The position numbers and the translations under genes were made by a program. The notes beneath the pieces are model-generated. The model was not told the DNA's origin. It saw only the letters and a list, made by a program, of their open reading frames with translations, and ran no database searches. A DNA stretch of 64,000 nt from Chitinophagaceae bacterium (GTDB lineage: Bacteria; Bacteroidota; Bacteroidia; Chitinophagales; Chitinophagaceae): NCBI GenBank assembly GCA_016710745.1, contig JADJVB010000005.1, positions 609,372 to 673,371 of the forward strand. Direction: 5' to 3'. This document shows, one piece after another, positions 18,047 through 31,000 of the stretch (position 1 is its first letter; every line of letters starts with the position of its first letter).

Positions 18047-20536
18047 ATGAACCGGAAAATAGTATTCGCACTTTTATTAACCGTAACAGGATATTTTTCT
18101 AAAGGACAGTCACTGGCTGTTAATACGGATGGCAGTACCGCCAACGCCAGCGCTATTTTGGATATAAAAAGTTCCAATAAGGGCGTATTGGTGCCACGCA
18201 TGAGCAAGACCGAAAGAAATGCTATCGTTACACCGGCAACCGGGTTATTGATTTTCCAGGACGCACCGGATAGTATTGGATTTTATTATTTCAGTGGCAG
18301 CAGTTGGTTGTGGATGGCTACCGCAATAGGTGCGACGGGCTGGTCAACCACAGGAAATGCAGGTACGGATACGGCGGTTAATTATTTCGGCACTTCAGAC
18401 GATATGCCCATCCGGTTTAAACAAAACAATCAATGGATTGGCCAGCTCAGTGCAGGCCAGCACAATTATTTCCTTGGTGCCGGTTCGGGCAGTTCAATTA
18501 CATCTGGTGTAAATAATACAGCATTTGGAGACAGTGCTTTGAACAGCACAACCGTTGGCGATTACAATACCGCAATGGGTTATTATGCGTTAAAGGCAAA
18601 CACAACCGGCATTCGAAATGTAGCTGTTGGATATTTTTCTTTAACAAATAATGTGGATGGTTTCGATAATGTGGCCATTGGAGGAGGCCCGCTTGCCAAC
18701 CTTGTTACCGGACGGGATAATATTGCCATTGGTTCGGGCGCGGGAGGCAGCAATGATACATTGAACGCTGTTGTGGCAATAGGTACATCCGCGGGCGGTT
18801 TTAACCAACGAGACAGAATTGTTGCCGTAGGTTATGGTGCCCTGTTTGCCAATGGTCTCGGTTCTGCAAACATACATGAAGGCAAAGAAAATACAGCCAT
18901 AGGGTACAATTCCATGTTCCAGGCCAGAACGGGCAGCCGCAATACCAGCCTGGGTTATTATGCCATGTATGGAAACGGTGCAGGCATTTCGGGCAGCAAC
19001 AACATTGCTGTTGGCGATAGCGCTTTAACGGTTATAACTTCTGGCTCTTCTAATGTGGCAGTAGGCAATCTTGCCTTGGGGCGAACAACGTCTGGCTGGC
19101 GAAACGTTGCCGTTGGCGACTCTACCCTGTATACACAATCATTCAACGGTGGCGCTAACTATTTTATGGATAACACCGCAGTGGGTTCCAAAGCACTTTT
19201 TTTTAATCAACCTACCAATGCAGTAAACGGTATTAAAAATACTGCCATTGGCAGCGAAGCGCTTTATTTAAATACAACAGGGCAGGAAAATACAGCCGTA
19301 GGTACCGGAGCAATGCATGACAATATCACCGGCTTCAGCAGTACCGCAGTTGGCAGAAGTGCTAACCGTTTATCGAAATCAGGTAACAATAACAGCTATT
19401 TTGGTTTTGAAGCCGGTTATACTGATTCCCTGGGCTCTTTTAATACAGCTATAGGATCCTTGTCCATGAGGAACCACCGACTCGGCTTTTCAAATATTGC
19501 TTTGGGCTATGGTGCCCTTTTTTCCGATACAACAGGTAACTTTAAAACAGCTGTAGGAACCCTGGCATTAGTAAACGACCGCTCTACAACCCTATCCAAT
19601 ACGGCTGTTGGCTATTCCTCATTTGGCAATAATACTACCGGAAATGGCAATACAGGACTTGGTTATTCTGCAGGTGGATCAAATTCAACCGGAAGCCGAA
19701 ATACAATAATTGGATACGAAGCGGCACCGGGTGGCAATGCTAGTGGCGTTACCGCCGTTGGCTTTATGGCTGCCCGTTCCAGTTTTAATGGCAGTAATAT
19801 TGTTGCCATCGGCGATAGCGCCTTATTTTCCAATACACAGGCCAATAATATGGCCGTTGGGAGCCAGGCACTAAGAAATTTAAATGGAGGGAATTCCAAT
19901 ACAGCCATAGGTAAACGGGCTATGTACAATGCGGTTGGCAATTCGCAGAATGTTGCCGTGGGGCAATCTGCCCTGGACTCACTCGGTAGTGGCAATGCCA
20001 ATACGGCCGTTGGATACAACACCGGATTTTTTAACAACGGAAATTCACATACCCTGATCGGCCACAGTGCTGCCGTACTAACCAATGGAATCATCAATGC
20101 CACCGCCATTGGTGCCAATGCTGCAGCAACCCAAAGTAACAGTTTAATATTGGGCTCTATCGCAACCATCAATGGGGCAGGCGCCAATACCAAAGTGGGT
20201 ATTGGTACAACTACTCCGGCAGCCAGGTTAGATGTGGATGCCGATTTTAAATTAGGAAGTAACGGAACCCTGTTGAACGAGATCATAAAAGTTGGTATCG
20301 TGTATGATATACCTTCCCTCACCACCGGTTTAGTTGATATGGCAACTTTTGCTGTTCCGAATGCTGCATCAGGTTCGTCGGTCATTGTTTCTCCAAACGG
20401 AGCTTTACCCGACGGGATAATTATTTCTTATGCCAGGGTATCAGCGGCAGGCTCCGTGGAAGTTAAATTTATTAATGTAACAGCAGGAACCATAAATCCA
20501 GCTTCGAATACATTTTATATTACAGTCATCAGGTAG
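18047..20536 (+). CDS. NTAVG-repeat surface protein without S74 domain (adhesin 1)
   Basis: I start it at the ATG at 18047, which gives a clean signal peptide (MNRKIVFALLLTVTGYFSKG) and 829 residues. The conserved N-terminal module (AILDIKSSNKGVLVPRMSKT, PDSIGFYYF) is shared with the other two adhesins of this island. About 25 repeats of roughly 20-30 residues follow, of the form NTAVGyxALxxNTTGxx, predicted to form a long beta-helical or beta-roll stalk like YadA-type heads and phage fibres. The C-terminus differs from its neighbours: after TPAARLDVDADFKLG it has a small beta domain ending NPASNTFYITVIR, with no S74 chaperone and no T9SS signal. An extracellular adhesive or structural role is inferred. 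Asn/Gly/Thr/Ala content is very high. Confidence 0.85.
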   Translation: MNRKIVFALLLTVTGYFSKGQSLAVNTDGSTANASAILDIKSSNKGVLVPRMSKTERNAIVTPATGLLIFQDAPDSIGFYYFSGSSWLWMATAIGATGWSTTGNAGTDTAVNYFGTSDDMPIRFKQNNQWIGQLSAGQHNYFLGAGSGSSITSGVNNTAFGDSALNSTTVGDYNTAMGYYALKANTTGIRNVAVGYFSLTNNVDGFDNVAIGGGPLANLVTGRDNIAIGSGAGGSNDTLNAVVAIGTSAGGFNQRDRIVAVGYGALFANGLGSANIHEGKENTAIGYNSMFQARTGSRNTSLGYYAMYGNGAGISGSNNIAVGDSALTVITSGSSNVAVGNLALGRTTSGWRNVAVGDSTLYTQSFNGGANYFMDNTAVGSKALFFNQPTNAVNGIKNTAIGSEALYLNTTGQENTAVGTGAMHDNITGFSSTAVGRSANRLSKSGNNNSYFGFEAGYTDSLGSFNTAIGSLSMRNHRLGFSNIALGYGALFSDTTGNFKTAVGTLALVNDRSTTLSNTAVGYSSFGNNTTGNGNTGLGYSAGGSNSTGSRNTIIGYEAAPGGNASGVTAVGFMAARSSFNGSNIVAIGDSALFSNTQANNMAVGSQALRNLNGGNSNTAIGKRAMYNAVGNSQNVAVGQSALDSLGSGNANTAVGYNTGFFNNGNSHTLIGHSAAVLTNGIINATAIGANAAATQSNSLILGSIATINGAGANTKVGIGTTTPAARLDVDADFKLGSNGTLLNEIIKVGIVYDIPSLTTGLVDMATFAVPNAASGSSVIVSPNGALPDGIIISYARVSAAGSVEVKFINVTAGTINPASNTFYITVIR

Positions 20537-20859
20537 TACGCTACCCGGATGATCTGATTTCGCTGACAATAGTTTAAGGAATTACGCCCCGGGTTCAGGT
20601 GCAGTTCATTATTTATTGACAGGCTTAATTTTTTCAATTACATATTGGTTTATTTGTTGAATCGGGTATCCATATCAGATCTGCGCCTGTATTTGAATCA
20701 GCAGGGCAAAATAATTATGCCTAATATCGCCGTTGTTTTAATTATTTTTTTATAACTTAACGCTTTCTAAAAAGCCCCTATCAGCATCCTATTCCTGTAA
20801 AAAGCACCAATCTCCGGAGGAAAAAGACTGTTAACTAATTAAATTTTATCAATTTATTT
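20537..20859. other. AT-rich non-coding gap between adhesin 1 and adhesin 2
   Basis: I see no gene or convincing terminator in these 323 bp. The sequence becomes strongly AT-rich before the ATG at 20860 (TTAACTAATTAAATTTTATC), as expected of a promoter/leader region. A purine-rich CTCCGGAGGAAAAAG stretch at 20812-20826 lies too far upstream to be a normal ribosome site. Confidence 0.5.
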
Positions 20860-23800
20860 ATGACTAAACTTCTACGTTTGGTAGTTGCTGTAACTGTTGC
20901 AATTACTTTACATCAAACCGCTGAATCACAATCTTTAAGTATCAACACAACCGGTGCCACTGCCGATCCCAGTGCCATACTGGATGTAACCAGTACCGCT
21001 AAAAGGTGTACTTATTCCCCGAATGGATAAAACCCAGAAAAATGCCATTGCCACACCGGCAAACGGGCTGCTTGTTTTTCAAACCGGGCCGGATAGTATC
21101 GGGTTTCATTATTATGATTTGCCAAATACACAATGGGTATATATTAATACCAATGGATTTGCTAATGACAGCACCGCCTGGAAACTCACCGGTAACAACA
21201 ATGTTGCCGATACCAGTTTTTTAGGTAGTATTAATAACGAGGCTTTAAAATTCAGGTTTAATAATATTGCCTCCGGCCAGTTAAATGATACAACCACCTA
21301 TTTTGGTTATAAAGCCGGCCTATCAAACCCAACCCTGGCTCATAATATCGGCATAGGTTCCAGTGCGCTGCAGAATAATACAGCCACACATAATATCGCT
21401 ATTGGCGACAGTGCCCTGTATGGCAATACAGGAGGTGGTGTTACGGCTGTTGGTTACCAGGCTTTAAAGGCCAACAGCGGCTATGATAATATTGCCATGG
21501 GGTATAGCGCATTAGACAGTAACACTACCGGCAATGGCAATATAGGCATTGGTAATTTCGCGCTGCGGTCAAACAACAGCACGTCCAGAAATACGGCTGT
21601 TGGCTCCTATTCAATGGTGGCCAATAAAGCCAGCTTTGGAACGGCAATAGGTGAATATGCATTAAGTAGTAATACAACAGGTGGTTCCAATACCGTTATA
21701 GGTTCAAATGCAGCACCTAATAATACAACTGGTGGTGCCAATACTGCTTTAGGTACAAACACCATGTTTTATAATATTACCGGCTCAAGCAATACCGTTG
21801 CAGGCTTCCAGGCCATGCTGTTTAATGATAGCTCTAGTGGAAATACGGCCATTGGCAGGCAGGCTATGTTTTCGCACAAAGGGCTTAATGGCAATAATAC
21901 AGCGGTGGGTTTGGAAGCCATGCAGTTCGACAGTGCCGGGTTAACCAATGTGGCTGTTGGCTGGAGATCTTTGCGTAATCATAAAATTGGATGGGATAAT
22001 GTGGCCATTGGCGTAGGAGCATTGGAATCAGACAGTTCAGGATATAACAATACCGCTGTAGGCCGGTCATCTCAATTTCTTCATAAAAGAGGCAGCTGGA
22101 ATACAAGCATTGGTATCAGTTCTGCCCAGAGAGGAGATTCTACTTATGAAGTGACTGCTCTGGGAACCCAGGCTGCCTATTATAACCAAGTGCCTTATAC
22201 AACTGCTGTAGGTACAAATGCGCTAATAAATAATAATCGTTTTACCAATGGTGATTCAAGAGAAGGTAAAGAGAATACAGGTGTTGGGCAGGCAGCCCTT
22301 TTTTCAAACGCTATAGGTATTAAAAATACGGCGCTGGGTTACCATGCGTTAACTTCTAATCTTGCCGGATATTGGGGTGGCACCATTGCCCCCAGCCGCA
22401 ATACTGCTGTTGGTGATAGCGCTGCCAATGCAACCTACGGTAATGATAATGTAGCCATAGGTAATCATGCCTTGTCGAAAAACGGCGGCGGAAGTGATCA
22501 CGTAGCTGTCGGCAGCAGGGCATTGTTCAGTACCACGGCCACTTATCCCAATACCGCAGTTGGTTATTCCAGCCAGGATAGCGCAACTACCGGCTATGCA
22601 AATACTTCGCTGGGTTCTTTTGCATTAATGAGCAACAAAATCGGGGTTAACAACACGGCTATTGGTAATGCGGCTATGATGGAAGCGTATAACCCTTCAG
22701 GGGCAAATTATCCTTTCGACAATACCGCTATTGGTAATGATGCGTTACGCCTGAACCGTTACTATGGACAAACTGCTGTTGGTGCCGGCGCATTACGCAA
22801 TGATACATCCGGCATTTACAATACGGCTGTAGGTTACCTGGCCATGTACGAAAATAAAAGTGGTACAGTTAATACGGCAGTAGGCACCAGTGCGCTTCGC
22901 TTTGATACCATCGGTTCGGGAAATACGGCCCTTGGTGTTAACGCTTTGTATAGTCACCGAAACGGAAATAATAATATTGCTGTTGGATACAATACCCTTT
23001 TTAATGATATTAATGGAGGGGCCAATACTGCCATCGGTAATTATGCCATGGTCAATCATAAAACCAACGGCCTTAATACCGCTGTTGGATACGAAGCCAT
23101 GTATAATGACACATCAGGTGCTTTCAATACCGCAATGGGCTGGCGTACTCTTAATCATGTTAGGAATGGCTACGAAAACGTATCAATCGGGGTAGGTAGT
23201 TTAGAATATAGTGATTCGTCAAACTACAATACAGCCGTTGGCCGGGGTGCCATGTTTACAAAAGGTGGATTGCTGAATACAGCTTTAGGTTTTTATTCCT
23301 CCGGCCACGGTGTTGGTGCGCCTACCAGTAATTACTATGTAAACCGTACTACAACTGTTGGCGCATATGCCGGTTATAAAAATTTTGCCGATGAAAACAC
23401 ATTTGTAGGTTTCAATTCGGGTTATGGTGCCGGGGCAGATTCGTTAAAAGGCATTGAAAATACGGGTTTAGGTACGGCTACGCTTACCTTTAATACCACC
23501 GGTTACAGTAATACTGCGCTGGGGATGGGCGCGTTATATTTAAACTCAACCGGTAAGGGTAATATAGGTGTAGGGGTAAGGGCCCTGTTGAACAATACCA
23601 CAGGTTTTTACAATAATGCGATCGGAGACAGTGCCATGTTTAACAACAGTACCGGAAATTCTAATTCTGCTATTGGTGATTATGCACTGTATTCTAATAC
23701 TACCGGCAACCAGAATGTGGTTATGGGAGAGGGCGCCATGGCGGGTTCCACAACCGGCAGTACCAATGTGTCTATCGGCGCAGGCAGCATGGATGGCCGT

Positions 23801-25699
23801 ACCCGCGGTAATGATAATGTGGCAGTAGGTTTTTGGGCCGGCAGAAATGACAGCATTGCAGACGGCAGCGTGTACATCGGCAGGGATGCAGGCTTTAACA
23901 ACCAAATAGCCAATACCATAGCCATCGGTTATCAGGCATTATATAACAATACAGTAGGCGCAGTAGGTACCCAGGGACAAAATAACGTAGCTGTTGGCAG
24001 CAGTGCTTTAGTTGCCAATACCATTGGATCTGAAAACACAGCAATAGGCATTAATACCTTATCCGGTAATACCACAGGCGGGTTCAATACAGCACTGGGA
24101 GCATATACTTTATTTACCGGAAATGCTACCGGAAATACTGCAGTAGGTTCAAATAACCTTGTTTCTGTTACAACCGGCGGGTTTAATACCTCTGTGGGTA
24201 CTAATACCTTGTTTTATAACGCAGCCGGTGCTCATAACGTAGGCATGGGCTATTGGGCATTGTTAGATAATTTATCGGGCAACCGCAATATTGCTATTGG
24301 CAGCCGGGCGTTAAAAAGCAACACTACTGCCAGCTACAACGTAGCCATTGGCGACAGCTCCCTATACACCAATAATGCGGCAGGCAATGTGGCTGTAGGC
24401 TCCATGACCATGCGTTTTAACAGCACTGGTACAAACAATGCTGCCCTCGGTTATTATGCACTCAATGCCAATACTACCGGGCAGGGCAATGCTGCCATGG
24501 GATGGAATGCCATGTTAGCCAACCAGGGAGGCAACTGGAATACCGCTTTTGGCTCTTATGCATTGAATGCAAATGTTAATTCCGATGGAAATACGGCTAT
24601 CGGGCACCGTTCCTTAAATAACAATGCTGCCGGAGTTGATAACGTAGGCACTGGATTTTATAGCTTGTACAGTACAACCGGCACTGGTAACACCGGCCTG
24701 GGAACCTATGCAGGCTCAGGCAATACAACCGGCAGCAACAATACAGCAGTTGGTTATAACAGTGATATTTCGGGAGCCATTTCAAATGCATCTGCTTTTG
24801 GCTATAGGGCCATCGTTTCTCAAAGTAATTCGCTGGTGCTGGGAAGTATAAACGGAACAAATGGCGCCACCGCCAATACCAGTGTAGGTATTGGCACAAC
24901 GGCTCCTACCGCCCGACTGCATGTAGCCAATACAACCGCTACAACCACTGCCAATGCGGGGTATTTTGTATCTAATAATTCAACCGCCGCTTCCAGTAAT
25001 GGGGCTCCGATATATGCCCAAAATACCTATGCAGGTTCTTCCGATATAGGAGCTGTTGTAGGTACATCATTAAACACTACAGCCGGATGGGGTTACGGAG
25101 GATATTTCAGAGCTAATTATATAGGTGTTTTTGGTTTAGTATCATCACCCGCTACAGGATTTTCAACGTATGGAATATACGGTTCAAACACTGGCACTAC
25201 AGGAAGCACCAATTATGGTGTATATGGAACTGCTATAAACGGAAGTGTAAACTATGGAGTTGTTTGTAATGGCAATGGCGGCTATACCGGTACCTGGACA
25301 AATGTTTCGGACAAAATGTTTAAAAAAGACATAACAGCAATCGATGGCAGCAATGCACTTGAACAGATACAGCAATTAAAACCGGTGAGTTATAACCTGA
25401 AAACTGATGAGTATAAAGGTTTCAATTTCCCAACAAGAACGCAATATGGATTTGTTGCACAGGATCTCGAAAAAGTTTTTCCTCTTTTGGTTGAGGATGG
25501 AAGACATCCGGGAGAAAATAAAAACGATCCGGAAATAAAATACAAAGCGGTAAATTATATAGGACTGATACCGGTAGTTACAAAAGCCGTGCAGGAACAA
25601 CAACAACTCATCAATAAACAACAACAACTCATCAATAAACAACAGCAAACAATCGACGACTTAATAAAAAGAGTTGAAAAACTGGAGAAGAAAGATTAG
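20860..25699 (+). pseudogene. Giant NTAVG-repeat adhesin with peptidase S74 chaperone (adhesin 2), one frameshift
   Basis: The ATG at 20860 begins a signal peptide (MTKLLRLVVAVTVAITLHQT) and the module SINTTGATADPSAILDVTST. The frame breaks at the A4 run 21001-21004. With three A, as in its paralogue at 28083, it joins the long frame from 21023 and reads about 1612 residues. The body is about 50 NTAVG-type repeats (residues about 130-1370). A short linker domain follows, then a C-terminal peptidase S74 intramolecular chaperone (VSDKMFKKDI with the catalytic-type Ser-Asp, YGFVAQDLEKVFP) and a Gln-rich coiled coil (QEQQQLINKQQQ repeated). S74 domains trimerise beta-helical fibres and then cut themselves off. 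The frameshift removes the signal peptide from the ORF and is probably an error. Confidence 0.85.
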
Positions 25700-25793
25700 T
25701 TGGATTTCCGTAAGAATTGAAAAACATCCCCTAATAAGGTGATGAAAAAAATCAGGAAAAGTAATACTTTTATAATAACATTAATACAGAATT

Positions 25794-27349
25794 ATGAAAA
25801 AACTGCTTTTTACATTTGCTGCCGCCATGGCACTTAAAGCCAATGCCCAACAACTGGTGAGGGCCAGCGGTAATGTTCAGATAGTTACCACAGCCGGCAC
25901 CAAAACAGTAATAGACGGAGGAGGTATTACTTTTATAGGCACCAGCAAATGGACGGGTACCGCCGATGAAATTCACCTGATCAAAACTTCAGCCACTGAT
26001 CCCGAAGGCTGGCTGGATTCAACTGCAGCAGGTGCTATGGATGCTGCCAGTACGGGAAATGTATTTTTCAGGGGAACCAACAGGCAAAGCTTTTACGGGC
26101 TAACCCGTTTTTATGATCTTACTATCCGGAATACCATTGGAGACACACTTCTATCATCCTGTGAAGTAGGAAATAACCTGAAGCTGGATACCGGTTTCAT
26201 CTTCACCCTCAGTGGTTATGGCAACGATAGTTTATTGGTATCTAACCCCGCCATCGCAGCCATCAGTTCAACAAGCAGTTATTCAAAAGCTGGGTTAACG
26301 GAAGGCTTAGCCGCACCGGTAACGTGGTTGGTTCGCAAATACCTAACCCGGCTGTATATTATTTATTTCCGGTAGGAAAAACCGATAGTTTATATGCCCC
26401 CGTAAAACTGGCAAAAGCAGATGCTACTACCAATACCTGGACGGCCGAATACTGGTATGCCGCACCATTTGACCGCACTAATGTGTTTTACCCCCCTATT
26501 GATCATGTAAGCGAAGTGGAATATTGGGAAATAACCAGCAATAACCAGGGCTCTACAAACGACGATGCCATGCTTAGTTTATCCTGGCGCGGAAGAAGCC
26601 ATGTAAGTGCAACTGCAGCGGTAAGGGACAGTTTACTGGTTGCCCAATACATTAACCGCCCTCCCTTTATATGGGATGTACCCGGCCTTTGGGCTCCTGG
26701 CAGGACCACTGGCGCCGACAGCCTTTTTGGTTATGTTACTGCAAATGGCAATACCAACAATTATTCTTTTGATGAGCGCAGGTTCACCTTAGGTACATTC
26801 AGTAAATTCAATGCGCTTCCTGTTAAACTGCTGTACTTTACTGCTATTGCCGATGGTAATAAAGTACGCCTGAACTGGGAAGCTGCCAACGAACAGGATA
26901 CAAAAAAATATGAAATTGAAAGATCGTTTAATGCCACCAATTTCAGCAATATCGGATCGGTTAATTCCAGGCAAATGTCGCAATCGGCTTATATCGACTT
27001 TGATAACAACCCCGCCCTGGGCTGGAATTATTACCGCTTAAAGATCATTGAAAACTCAGGTAGCTTTACCTATTCACCTGTACGTCCGGTTAAATTCGAA
27101 AAAGGACTGGAGCAGGTGAAACTGTTCCCGGTTCCGGCAACAACCGTGTTGAACATACAATTGCCAACATCTTATGTAAATCAAACCACTTTGCAGTTGA
27201 TTGGAATTGACGGCAAATTAATAGCATCATTGAAACCGGCGGCCAATATGGTTATATTGAATGTACAGCCTTTGGCAGCAGCCACTTATTTTATACTGAT
27301 CACCAGGGCCGACGGCAGCAAAGAAGCCTACCGTTTCGTAAAACAGTAA
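25794..27349 (+). pseudogene. T9SS cargo protein with type A sorting domain, one frameshift
   Basis: Two frames (25794-26375 and 26324-27349) make one about 518-residue secreted protein. The signal peptide is MKKLLFTFAAAMALKANAQ. A beta-rich N-terminal half (GNVQIVTTAGTKTVIDGGG) resembles domains that precede gliding-motility-type CTDs. The middle joins as SYSK-x-WVNGRLSRTGNVVG if the A4 run at 26285-26288 has one more A. The C-terminal half has a fibronectin-like region (LPVKLLYFTAIADGNKVRLN) and ends in a T9SS type A sorting domain (KLFPVPATTVLNIQLP to the terminal FVKQ). It should be exported by the Sec system, then through the type IX translocon to the cell surface. It stands between two giant adhesins, so a shared surface role is likely. 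Confidence 0.85.
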
Positions 27350-27370
27350 TAATAAATTTAAATGCTCGAT

Positions 27371-27784
27371 ATGAAAAAGACAATAATAAAAAATACAGCA
27401 GTTATCATTTTTAGCTTCATCAGTTTTGCAGCCCTCGCTCAAAAGAATGATCAAAAACCAAAAATTGATGAATCTTACAAGAATACTGAGCAGGATAAAA
27501 CACAGGCACCAGCTGCGGCGCCACAGATCGTTGCCACGCCTAAAGCAATGACCATTGACGTGCAACCCAAACCCATTATACCAGGTGGAGAATTAATACC
27601 AATGGAAACCAGGCCGGTTCCTCCAATAGTTACAGCAATACAGGAACCCGTACACATGCAGCCTGTATCGTTACAGGGACCAGTAAAAGCCGGGCCTCCT
27701 CCGGTTGTTACAGATATGAATACTGCTCCACGGGTAATAACTTCGCCGGTACCGCAGAAATTGATATTGCCAAAGGAACAATAA
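27371..27784 (+). CDS. Small proline-rich secreted protein (island partner A)
   Basis: The protein is about 137 residues from the ATG at 27371 (MKKTIIKNTAVIIFSFISFA signal peptide, ALAQ cleavage). The mature part is low-complexity, rich in Pro, Gln, Lys and Val, with no cysteines and no recognisable domain; it looks disordered. It sits about 20 bp after the T9SS cargo gene and ends at a strong terminator, so it closes that transcription unit. Its layout and its tail (PRVITSPVPQ) resemble the protein at 31940 (RPVIITPPVAQ), which follows adhesin 3 in the same way. The function is unknown. Confidence 0.75.
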   Translation: MKKTIIKNTAVIIFSFISFAALAQKNDQKPKIDESYKNTEQDKTQAPAAAPQIVATPKAMTIDVQPKPIIPGGELIPMETRPVPPIVTAIQEPVHMQPVSLQGPVKAGPPPVVTDMNTAPRVITSPVPQKLILPKEQ

Positions 27785-27805
27785 GCTGTTTCATAAAATT
27801 GATTT

Positions 27806-27837
27806 AAAAAAAACTTCCCACCGGGGAGTTTTTTTTA
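27806..27837 (+). terminator. Rho-independent terminator after small secreted protein A
   Basis: AAACTTCCC-ACCG-GGGAGTTT forms a stem with one G-T pair, followed by a T8 run and preceded by an A-run. Confidence 0.85.
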
Positions 27838-28082
27838 CTTCTTTTGTAAGCAGCTACCTGTTTGCGGTATTTTTTGAACAGCTTTTTACGTTTACTTTTA
27901 CTTTGCAGGTATTGTAAATAATTTTATATGTAATTATTTGTAATGCCGTTAGTGGTTTTAACAAAAAATGCATAATTTAACATCCACTAATATCTCCCGC
28001 TAACAGAATCGAATACCTGCAAAAACTTTCCGTTATCCTCGCAACAACTATAGTTTTATTGTATAATTTTTATCAACCTGTT

Positions 28083-31000
28083 ATGACTAAACATTTCCGC
28101 CTTGTGCTTGCTACAGCTATTGCAACCACTTTACACTTTACAGCCCACGCACAATCTTTAAGTGTTAACACAACCGGTGCGGTTGCCGATCCCAGTGCCA
28201 TACTGGATGTAAGCAGTACCGCCAAGGGTATGCTGATACCCCGTATGGATAAAACGCAAAAAAATGCCATTGCTACACCGGCAAATGGTTTGCTGGTTTA
28301 CCAAACCGGGCCCGATAGTATTGGTTTTCATTATTATGATTTACCCAATACACAATGGGTTTTTCTTAACCCCATTGCTGATGATACTACAGCCTGGAAA
28401 ATTACCGGAAACAGCAATATAACTGCTTCGCATTTTTTAGGTACCCTTAATGATTCTGCCTTACGATTCAGGGTAAAAAATGTAACAGCTGGCATAATAG
28501 ACAGTGCTTCCGGTAATACTGCATTAGGATTTAAAAGTTTAGCCAGCAATGTTAACAATAGCAAAAACAATGTAGCCATTGGCTTCCAATCGTCTTTTAA
28601 TGGCGACTCAGTGTTTAGAACCACTGCTGTCGGACAGAATGCGCTTTTTTATAACAAAAACAACGACATGGTTGGTATTGGTTACAGAGCAGGTGCTTAT
28701 AGCGGATACCCGGGATATACTTCCGCAGAGCATACATCACTTGGCACAGATGCAGGGTACAGCAACTTTGCAGGCAGTAAAATTACCGCAGTTGGTTATA
28801 GAGCATATTACAACTTTGATAGTATTGGAAATACGCTATGGGCCAATACTATTGCCCGAAACACAGCTATTGGCGATAGCAGTATGGCGCTTACTTATGG
28901 AGCATTCAATACCGCTGTTGGAACACAATCTTTAAGCCGTGCAAGAAATTCTACATACAATGTAGCAGTTGGTGACAGCTCAATGGGAGCAGCATTAGCC
29001 ACAAATGGCAACGTTGCAGTAGGTTATAAATCGCTGAACAGTGAACAGGGCCAGGGCTGGAACACCGCTGTTGGTTATTACAGCCAGCGTGACTCATCTG
29101 TGAACACGTATTATAATACTTCCATTGGTGCATACAGCATGGAATTCAACCGCACCGGCGTTTACAATACCGGTTTGGGGTTAAGTGCGTTGCGTAATTC
29201 AGACAGTGCATCGTACAACACGGCTATTGGTGCGGATGCGATGTATAACCACAGAAAAAACGGATCAAATGTTGCCGTTGGGGCCTTTACCATGCGGGGC
29301 GACAGCTCGGGTTTCTGGAATACCGCAGTGGGTAGCGAAGCAATGGATGTACCAACACGCAATGCAACCGGTAATCTTAACACGGCGATCGGCTTCAGGG
29401 CCATGCGCAATAATGTATCCGGTTCCGAAAATACGGCAGTGGGTGTAGGGGCTTTGGAAGCTGATTCATCAGGTAACTACAATACTGCCGTGGGCCGCTA
29501 TTCATCCTTTTTAAACAAACGTGGCGATTTTAATGTAAGCCTGGGATTCAGAGCTTCCAATAATGCTGATACCGCATCATTTACAACGGCTATTGGCGCT
29601 TATGCCGGAGCTAGAAATAAACAGGACAATAATGTTATCATTGGTTACGCTGCCGGCTATAATGCTGGCGTTGTCGGAGGCTATGATCCTAAAGAAATTA
29701 CTTTCGTTGGTTTTGAAGCTGGCCGCGGAGCCTGGGCCAGTAATAAAAATACATCATTGGGCTTCCGGGCATTATACAATACGGATGCAGGTTTTGGTTT
29801 TATGATTACGTTAATGGCAGAAATACAGCCATTGGAGACAGTGCCATGGCATTCAGCATTGGCGGCTCTAATGTTGTTGTTGGTGCAGAAGCCTTGGCGA
29901 ACACAGGTCTTGCTGGTACCTGGAATAATGTGGCTATTGGCGACAGTGCCATGGGTGCTGCCCAATCGAATGGCGGAATTTTATTTGATAACGTAGCTAT
30001 TGGTTACAGATCATTAACCAGGGTAAAGAACCAGGGTAATATAGCTGTTGGTGCCTATGCAGGTAATGAACTGGCAAATACCGTATGGAATACTGCCATT
30101 GGTTATCATGCGCTGGAAACAGACACCACCGGCAGTGAAAATACCGTGATAGGCACCTCTGCCTTTAGGAATAACGCCAACGGAATAAGGAATGTTTCAG
30201 TGGGTATAAATACCGGTTTTTGGGTTACCAGTAGCAATAATACATATTTAGGCAGTTATGCAGGCCAGGGTGTAAGTGGTAAAAGCACCGGAGGATCTAA
30301 CGTAGGCGTAGGTGATTATGCGTTGCAAAATATCAGGAGTGGGGCCCAAAACGTGGCCGTTGGCGAAGAGTGACAGCAAGCGGCAGCGAAGTGGTAGACC
30401 AACGTTCAGTAGCGCAGGATCAATGGAAAGTCATTTAAGAAATAACGATAATGTTGCCATAGGTTTTTGGGCGGGCCGAATCGACACGGCTCTGAGCAGT
30501 GTTTATATAGGCAGGGATGCCGGTTACAATAACCAAAAAGATTATACTGTTGCCATTGGATACCAGGCCTTGATTAATAATAGCAATAATGCCACGCTTG
30601 CTATACATGGCACAGCCAATACGGTTGTAGGTTCTAATTTCAAACAAGCGGGTCTTATAGTAACGATATTGGGCGTGAAAACTACGGGCCATTGGATGGT
30701 TATGAAGTTTGCTAAAATGTGGCAGAAGTAATACTGGTATGCAAACACGGCTATCGGATATAACGTAATCAATTCGTGTCTGCTAACAAGTTGCTTAACT
30801 TAGAAATGCAACTGCCATTGGTTCCAGTGCTTTTATGGCACAAAACAACAGCATGGTATTAGGAAGTATAAATGGCATTAACAGTGCCACAGCCACCACC
30901 AGCGTGGGTATCGGTGTTAATACACCCGGGTGCACGTTTACATGTAAGGCGCAATGGTGCAAGCGGAGGATCGTTCATAGGCAATCCATCTATGATCATT

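Noticed and set aside
19663..20385. 240-codon open frame antisense to adhesin 1
   Set aside because: It reflects the low-complexity repeat composition of the adhesin; no start context or homology.
20998..21010. Phase-variable switch of adhesin 2 by the A4 run
   Set aside because: A run of four bases is too short for slippage-based phase variation, and the same kind of break hits housekeeping genes.
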